The notes under the pieces: model-generated
The model's input: the letters and a program-made list of their open reading frames with translations, nothing else
Database searches by the model: none
What the model was told of the DNA's origin: nothing
Translations under genes and position numbers: made by a program
In this document: positions 43,784 through 48,257 of the stretch, in pieces
Layout: each line of letters opens with the position of its first letter
Position numbering within the stretch: the stretch's first letter is position 1
Assembly (NCBI GenBank): GCA_021797515.1
Contig: JAJZZP010000163.1
Span: 1-48,257 of the forward strand
Source of the DNA: Bacillota bacterium
GTDB lineage: Bacteria > Bacillota > Sulfobacillia > Sulfobacillales > Sulfobacillaceae
Reading direction: 5' to 3'
DNA: 48,257 nucleotides

Positions 43784-44026
43784 TTAGCCATCGTTGTCGC
43801 TCTCCATTTGTTGTAATAATGTCGACCATTGTTTAGGGTGCAGGAGGAAAAACAGCTGACCTTCTGGCTTTACCCACATCAACGGTCCCGACCGACAACA
43901 GCCTAAGCATTAGCTGGTGGTCAGACGCACCCCGAGATCAGGTTTCCCCTATGGCAAAGCCAATGCCACCTCGCGCAATACCTCGGCCCCCCGCAACTAA
44001 CATGCATCCCCGTAACATAGGATAGC
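43784..44026 (-). pseudogene. Decayed thioredoxin-like [2Fe-2S] ferredoxin
   Basis: Read continuously, 80 codons give a recognisable thioredoxin-like [2Fe-2S] ferredoxin. The N-terminal pair is CYGDAC (C-x4-C), followed by LRGAEVLREVALALP, GKPDLGVRLTTS, CLGCC (C-x3-C) and RSGPLMWVKPEGQLFF. All four ligand Cys remain. Three in-frame stops interrupt it: TAG at codon 10, TAG at codon 26 and TAA at codon 39. There is also no in-frame start after the preceding stop. There are no frameshifts, so decay seems recent. Confidence 0.75.
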
Positions 44027-44038
44027 ATGATAACAATA

Positions 44039-44054
44039 GGGTCGAAACCGACCC
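44039..44054. other. Small hairpin GGGTCG-AAAC-CGACCC
   Basis: A perfect 6-bp stem with a 4-base loop in the gap between the small membrane gene and the ferredoxin relic. No T-run follows. It could be part of an attenuator or simply a folded gap. Confidence 0.35.
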
Positions 44055-44132
44055 CCTTAAGCCGACGGTTCAAATTCCGGTGGGCGCACGCAAAAATTTC
44101 GTACCACTAACTGAGTGACCACCCTTACTGCA

Positions 44133-44348
44133 CTAAACGACAGCCGCTCCTGCAATGAGCCCACCCAACAGCACTAATAGGGTCTGGGCTTTCTCCGACC
44201 AGCCCCAGAGATAGGCGGCGATAAACCCGCGCTCGACGTCCACTGGTTTTAAGACTGACAGGGCAATAACCGCTCCCCACAGCAAAATCGCGAGCAGAAT
44301 CAAAAAATGGCCGCACCGCGTTCGGTCGCAATACGGCATCCGCGCCAT
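44133..44348 (-). CDS. Small two-helix membrane protein
   Basis: A 71-residue protein with two predicted membrane helices, GHFLILLAILLWGAVIALSVL and, near the C-terminus, TLLVLLGGLIAGAAVV, with an aromatic loop between. The ATG at 44348 has a weak ribosome site; the frame is open back to 44444. It follows the PAP2 gene by 46 bases and may belong to the same message. No family is recognised. Confidence 0.5.
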   Translation of the reverse strand: MARMPYCDRTRCGHFLILLAILLWGAVIALSVLKPVDVERGFIAAYLWGWSEKAQTLLVLLGGLIAGAAVV

Positions 44349-44394
44349 CCAAACATCGCCACCGGGCTTAAGAGATGGGGAATCCCCCGCGGCA

Positions 44395-45006
44395 TCATCG
44401 CCGTGCCCAATACCACCGCTCCGGTCGAAATCGAAACAGCGCAAACAACCAGCGCACCAGCCACTCCAACCCGTCTTTCAATGCCAACACTATCAGTCCC
44501 GCAATAACTCCAATCAGGGCACCGGCTATCACGTCGGTTGGCCAATGCACTCCGACAAACACCCGAGCCACGCTGATGGCCGCGGCAAACAAAAGGCCCC
44601 ACCAACCGTCGCGAAACCGGGCGTAAAACAATCCCACAGCAAATGCAAAGCTCCCCGCAGCGTGGTCGCTAGGAAACGAGGTATCCGATTTGTGGCTGAT
44701 CAGTTGATGGACCAAATGTGGCTCCACCACAAAGGGGCGCGGCCGATAAGGCAATAAGTGGGACAAGGCCACATTGATGGCCAACGCCAATATCCCGGCT
44801 ACGGTGGCGTAGACCACTGCTCGCCGACTGTTATTTTGTCGCAGTGGCGGCCAAAACCACAGCAAAAGAAAAATTACCGCCCACAATTCTGGGGCATATT
44901 TCGCCAAAACAATCGCCACATCGTTAAGCACCGGACTAATGGCTGTCCAGCCGTTGACGATCAAAAACCAGTGATGATCGAAGGTTGTGATGGGAAACGT
45001 ACGCAA
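44395..45006 (-). CDS. PAP2-family phosphatase (undecaprenyl-diphosphatase type)
   Basis: A 203-residue membrane phosphatase. The three PAP2 motifs are present: LPYRPRPF, FPSDHAAG and GVHWPTDVIAG. The size and helices match BcrC-like enzymes that recycle undecaprenyl diphosphate for wall synthesis, which fits its place after rodA. The start is TTG at 45006, nine bases after GAGGAGG; the open frame extends further upstream without a ribosome site. Confidence 0.88.
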   Translation of the reverse strand: MRTFPITTFDHHWFLIVNGWTAISPVLNDVAIVLAKYAPELWAVIFLLLWFWPPLRQNNSRRAVVYATVAGILALAINVALSHLLPYRPRPFVVEPHLVHQLISHKSDTSFPSDHAAGSFAFAVGLFYARFRDGWWGLLFAAAISVARVFVGVHWPTDVIAGALIGVIAGLIVLALKDGLEWLVRWLFALFRFRPERWYWARR

Positions 45007-45025
45007 GCGTTTAACCCTCCTCGCT

Positions 45026-46207
45026 TTATTGTTGCGTAACTTTTTTGCTATAAACCACCGGAGTAGCCATAGGCACTGAAGAAGGCGAGGAAGACTTGCG
45101 ACGCATATACACATTCAATAAGATGCCGATTCCGGCGGAATCCGTTAGAAACGCCGATCCTCCGTAACTCATGAATGGCAGTGGCACCCCAGCCACCGGC
45201 ATTACCCCAGAAACCATCCCGGCGCTTTCCACCACGTGAAAAGCAAACATCGCGACCACTCCTGCAGCCAGTAACATCCCATATCTATCCCTGGCTTGTG
45301 CGGCAATGTAGGTGCCCCGTGCCAACAACAACAGATACGCAAATAACACTGCCATCGACCCGACAAATCCCAATTCCTCCGCAATGACCGCAAAGATGAA
45401 GTCGGTGTACGCTTCAGGCAAAAAGCTTAGCTGGTTGGCGTGGGCCCCAAACAATCCTAATCCCCAGGTTCCTCCAATACCCACGGCAATCCGAGACTGA
45501 ATTACATTGAATCCAGCACCCAAAGGATCTTTGTTGGGGTTCAGAAAGATCAGCAATCGATTCAACTGATATTGATGCATGGGAAGAGGAATATGGATAC
45601 TATGCACGGTTAGATGCAAATATATCCACAGCACCACCAAGGCAAACCCACCGGGGAAAATCAAAAGCAGTTTCCAAATGGGCACGCCTGCCATAAACAG
45701 CATGCCTGCAACAATGGCGACAAACACCAATGCAGTGCCGAGGTCAGGCTGTTTAAGAATCAGCAGCATCGGCAATGCCACATGAAGGAGCGGTGAGATG
45801 AGATCACGCCATCGCGACAGCGTTTTTTTCTTCGCCAAGTGGGTGGCTAGCGTAACCACAACCGCAATCTTAGCAAACTCCGACGGCTGCAGTTGAAATG
45901 GCCCCACTTGAATCCATCGTTGTGCTCCCAACCGGGTTTGCCCATGGACAATAACCACAGCCAGCAGCAAAACCGAAAGCCAATAGACGTAGGGGCTAAA
46001 TTTTGGGAAGCGCTCGTAGGGAACCCAGGCAACCACAATTATGACAAAGGTTCCCATCACAAGCCAAATCAGTTGTCTCTTAAAGTAATACAAGCCGTCT
46101 GTTGTGGTCGCACTGGCAATGATAAAAAGACTGGAAATCGCAATCAAGTATACGATTGCCAGTGTCATATAATCCAGTTGACGCCAAATTGATGTACGTG
46201 AATTCAC
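45026..46207 (-). CDS. rodA: RodA/FtsW-type peptidoglycan polymerase
   Basis: A 393-residue SEDS protein with about ten helices, polymerising lipid II into glycan strands. SEDS landmarks are GAQRWIQVGPFQLQPSEFAKIAVV, LKQPDLGTALVF, and the ending GVPLPFMSYGGSAFLTD. Placement after minCDE, as in Clostridia, favours RodA; FtsW or SpoVE cannot be fully excluded. The start is GTG at 46207 after GAAAGGG. Confidence 0.9.
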   Translation of the reverse strand: MNSRTSIWRQLDYMTLAIVYLIAISSLFIIASATTTDGLYYFKRQLIWLVMGTFVIIVVAWVPYERFPKFSPYVYWLSVLLLAVVIVHGQTRLGAQRWIQVGPFQLQPSEFAKIAVVVTLATHLAKKKTLSRWRDLISPLLHVALPMLLILKQPDLGTALVFVAIVAGMLFMAGVPIWKLLLIFPGGFALVVLWIYLHLTVHSIHIPLPMHQYQLNRLLIFLNPNKDPLGAGFNVIQSRIAVGIGGTWGLGLFGAHANQLSFLPEAYTDFIFAVIAEELGFVGSMAVLFAYLLLLARGTYIAAQARDRYGMLLAAGVVAMFAFHVVESAGMVSGVMPVAGVPLPFMSYGGSAFLTDSAGIGILLNVYMRRKSSSPSSVPMATPVVYSKKVTQQ

Positions 46208-46280
46208 GGTCTCGGCCCTTTCCTTATGATTCCTTTCAGTATACAAGGAGGGGGCTTAGCGGTCGAGACCATTATAACAC

Positions 46281-46553
46281 CTACTTTGACAACGATTGCC
46301 GTTTCACGCTGCGAATCGGTATATTCGCTACCAGCGCCATTGCATCATCATGTCGGGAAAAGTCTACTCGAAATCCCTGATCATCAATATCCATATACTC
46401 GGAGATGACTTTCAGCAGATCATTCTTGAGGCTTTCCATCGCTTGCGGCGATAAACTCGCCCGATCATGCACCAGAACTAAGCGCAGACGCTCCTTAGCC
46501 ACCTCTTTGCTCGCATCGTCACGTCCAAAAACTTTTGCGAACAAATCGAACAT
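46281..46553 (-). CDS. minE: Cell division topological factor MinE
   Basis: A 90-residue MinE that stimulates MinD ATPase and drives pole-to-pole oscillation. It begins MFDLFAKVFGRD, an amphipathic membrane-targeting helix, followed by KERLRLVLVHDRASLSPQAMESLKNDLL, the MinD-binding region, and the C-terminal dimer domain. ATG 46553 follows GGGGGGAGA. MinE is lacking in Bacillus, so this system is the oscillating type. Confidence 0.95.
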   Translation of the reverse strand: MFDLFAKVFGRDDASKEVAKERLRLVLVHDRASLSPQAMESLKNDLLKVISEYMDIDDQGFRVDFSRHDDAMALVANIPIRSVKRQSLSK

Positions 46554-46570
46554 GGCTCTCCCCCCTCGGC

Positions 46571-47368
46571 TCATCCCTTAAACCCCATTAGTTTCCTAAG
46601 ACGGCCAAAAAATCCCGATTCATCTTCTAGTTTCATCATTGGCACATTTTCACCTTGCAGGCGTCTTACGATGTTCCGATAGGCCTCTCCGGCCCGAGAC
46701 TGGGGATTGAGTACGGCGGGTTCGCCGCGATTGGTCGACACCACGATGGCCTCATCTTCCGGAACCACACCTAATAGCTCAATCGCCAATATTTCAATCA
46801 TATCGTCAATATCCATCATATCGCCTTTTTTGACCATATCGGCCCGTATCCGATTAATAATCAAAAATGGTTTATGTTTTTCTTGAGCTTCTAACAGGCC
46901 AATAATCCGATCGGCATCCCTGACCGATGAAACCTCCGGAGTGGCCACCACCAAAGCTTTGTCCGCACCCGCCACCGCATTCTTAAACCCCTGTTCAATT
47001 CCGGCGGGAGAATCAATCAACACAAAATCGAACTCTTCTTTCATTTGTTCGACCAGATCTCGCATTTGTTCCGGTGAAACTGCGGTTTTGTCACGTGTTT
47101 GGGCCGCCGGCAACAAGTAAAGATTCTCGAAGCGCTTGTCCTTGATAAGGGCATGCTTCAACTTGGCGAAGCCTTCCACCACATCAACCAAGTCATAAAC
47201 AATGCGGTTTTCCAAACCCATCACCACATCAAGATTTCTAAGACCGATGTCGGCATCGATCAAGGCAACCTTATGACCGTCCTTGGCAAGTCCTGCACCC
47301 AGGTTGGCGGTCGTCGTGGTCTTTCCTACCCCCCCTTTCCCCGAAGTGATGACAATGGCTTCTCCCAT
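46571..47368 (-). CDS. minD: Septum site-determining ATPase MinD
   Basis: A 265-residue MinD. The deviant Walker A motif is SGKGGVGKTT near residue 10; LIDADIGLRNLDVVMGLENRIVYDLVDVV and VLIDSPAGIEQGF are diagnostic. The C-terminal amphipathic helix ends in GFFGRLRKLMGF for membrane binding. ATG 47368 follows GGGGGAGC. It lies between minC and minE. Confidence 0.97.
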   Translation of the reverse strand: MGEAIVITSGKGGVGKTTTTANLGAGLAKDGHKVALIDADIGLRNLDVVMGLENRIVYDLVDVVEGFAKLKHALIKDKRFENLYLLPAAQTRDKTAVSPEQMRDLVEQMKEEFDFVLIDSPAGIEQGFKNAVAGADKALVVATPEVSSVRDADRIIGLLEAQEKHKPFLIINRIRADMVKKGDMMDIDDMIEILAIELLGVVPEDEAIVVSTNRGEPAVLNPQSRAGEAYRNIVRRLQGENVPMMKLEDESGFFGRLRKLMGFKG

Positions 47369-47384
47369 AACCCTAAGCTCCCCC

Positions 47385-47930
47385 TTATCTGACCAAGCTT
47401 CCCAACACACTGTTCTGCCATCGGTCAATGACTAATTGACCCTCACGAATCTCGGCAATCTCCGGTACATCGGGCATTGTCTCTTCGCTCGCGTCCGGGG
47501 ATCGCGCAATATAATGGGCAATGCGCAATTGCGTCGGATTGAGACGAAAGGCACTGACCATAGCCCGTTCATCCCCCTGAGCTCCCGCATGCGCCAGCCC
47601 TCTAAGCCAGCCCATCACGATAATGTCGCCCCCCGCGGTAATTTCTGCCCCGGGGTTCACGTCCCCTAACACCACCACATTACCGTAAAACCGTACATTT
47701 TGTCCCGACCGCAGCGTTTTCCGAATTAACAAAGTAGGATGCGTTCGCGCCTCTTCCTCCCAATCACGGACGCTTTTGCGTTCCACCAGTCGCTCCACAA
47801 AGGGTTTTGGAGATTCGCTCTTTGTCGCCTCCGGCACTGTTTCAAGATCACGAGCGCGGCGTTTGGATTTGGCTTCCGACGAAGCCGGGGAATCTTGGGC
47901 ATTCGTCGAGTCCTTGGGTTGCCGTGCCAT
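47385..47930 (-). CDS. minC: MinC-like protein lacking the N-terminal domain
   Basis: A 181-residue protein. Residues about 72-180 are the MinC C-terminal beta-helix: TLRSGQNVRFYGNVVVLGDVNPGAEITAGGDIIVMG followed by LRGLAHAGAQG. The first 70 residues are charged and low-complexity (many Lys, Arg, Glu, Ser) and do not match MinC_N, the domain that blocks FtsZ. A normal MinC has 220-230 residues. The ATG at 47930 follows GGGGAGGCG, and there is no open frame upstream for a missing domain. It may recruit a different effector. Confidence 0.9.
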   Translation of the reverse strand: MARQPKDSTNAQDSPASSEAKSKRRARDLETVPEATKSESPKPFVERLVERKSVRDWEEEARTHPTLLIRKTLRSGQNVRFYGNVVVLGDVNPGAEITAGGDIIVMGWLRGLAHAGAQGDERAMVSAFRLNPTQLRIAHYIARSPDASEETMPDVPEIAEIREGQLVIDRWQNSVLGSLVR

Positions 47931-48082
47931 CAAAACGCCTCCCCCCTATTTACGCCAGCATCTAACACATTCTCTGCCGAGCGCAGAACTCCTGCTCCCA
48001 AAGCACTCATTGATGCAAGATTTTGCAACAAAATTATGCTAGAAACAGGCAAAAACCGACGTGGCCCGCTATTGCCCGTCGG

Positions 48083-48111
48083 AATTTAGCATATCATGTG
48101 GTCTACCACAA
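48083..48111 (-). promoter_or_regulatory. Candidate minC promoter and palindrome
   Basis: On the minus strand TTGTGG (plus 48106-48111) and TAAATT (plus 48083-48088) are 17 bases apart. The palindrome TGTGGTCTACCACA (plus 48097-48110) overlaps the -35 and spacer, so a regulator binding there would block it. Neither element is strong. Confidence 0.35.
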
Positions 48112-48153
48112 CGTGGCACAAAGCCCCGGCCCTAAGGGTGGTGATATAAGCTC

Positions 48154-48257
48154 CTTGAGTTTCGCACCCCGAGAACACAGGGTTTTTTCGCCGGCGGTGA
48201 TGCCGCGAACACTTGCTAGCCCTCACGTTGTCGCCCCTTTCCACTGTGGCGGTTTAA
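48154..48257. repeat. Right copy of 104-bp terminal inverted repeat
   Basis: Reverse complement of 25-128 with three mismatches. It opens inward with CTTGAGTTTCGCACCCCG at 48154, and the flanking DNA inside is unrelated to that on the left, so the edge is sharp. The window stops inside it. Confidence 0.85.

Noticed and set aside
43784..44026. Stop-to-Gln genetic code reassignment
   Set aside because: Many intact genes in the window end at TAA or TAG in the expected place, so UAR cannot be read as Gln generally.
44061..44090. GGTTCAAATTCC resembling a tRNA T-arm, with GGGCGCACG after it
   Set aside because: The loop has one base too many, the stem does not pair well, and no matching acceptor, D or anticodon arm lies upstream.
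1..48257. CRISPR array, rRNA or complete tRNA genes
   Set aside because: No regularly spaced repeats and no conserved rRNA or tRNA cores were seen in a full read.
25..48257. Whole window as a composite transposon
   Set aside because: The interior is core chromosome (leuS, rpsT, obgE, min genes), so flanking repeats at contig ends are better explained by assembly breaks.

Overview
The window looks like chromosome of an endospore-forming, Gram-positive Firmicute; a Sulfobacillus-like lineage is my best guess, but this is inferred from gene content and base composition and not proven. Support comes from spore genes (spoIIP, a gerA-type receptor operon, spoIVFA/spoIVFB, a Spo0B-like protein), a T-box leader on leuS, an L27 with a Firmicute-type N-terminal propeptide next to its Prp protease, and frequent GTG/TTG starts. 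Both ends carry the same 104-bp sequence in inverted orientation, so the window is probably a contig that stops inside copies of a dispersed repeat.

Layout. 1-7.2 kb: left repeat copy, an AIM24-family gene, an apparently gene-free stretch, a MaoC hydratase and DMT exporter facing an ArsR-type regulator, a gamma-carbonic-anhydrase-like protein, fdhD, and an EthD/enoyl-CoA hydratase pair. 7.2-14.4 kb: spoIIP, a frameshifted membrane protein, rpsT and holA (a neighbourhood also known from Bacillus), then a gerA-gerC-gerB operon. 14.4-19.4 kb: a soluble two-PAS histidine kinase, a fused double permease with its ATPase (NitT/TauT type), and a small heat-shock protein. 19.4-22.4 kb: leuS with a T-box leader and a translationally coupled small membrane protein. 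22.9-33.1 kb: a large EAL-GAF-GGDEF protein, a ClC channel, an SDR, a YyaL-type protein, a nucleoside hydrolase and an MFS transporter.

33-48 kb, almost entirely on the minus strand, is the conserved cell-cycle, sporulation and translation supercluster. In reading order it is minC-minD-minE-rodA-PAP2-small membrane gene-decayed ferredoxin-55-aa ORF-epimerase, then spoIVFA-spoIVFB-rng, then rplU-prp-rpmA-spo0B-obgE-nadD-RRM-yqeK-rsfS. The order spoIVFA-spoIVFB-rplU-prp-rpmA-spo0B-obg matches Bacillus, with rng and a decayed stretch inserted before rplU.

Points that stand out: (1) a [2Fe-2S] ferredoxin-like relic with three in-frame UAR codons but all four ligand cysteines kept; (2) a membrane-anchored Spo0B-like phosphotransferase in the obg operon, with an orphan soluble PAS kinase in the same window; (3) a MinC lacking its FtsZ-inhibiting N-domain; (4) three convergent gene pairs that share stop codons through a CTAR tetranucleotide; (5) a gamma-carbonic-anhydrase fold without its zinc histidines; (6) several stretches of decayed coding DNA. 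I see no CRISPR array, no complete tRNA or rRNA gene and no intact transposase.
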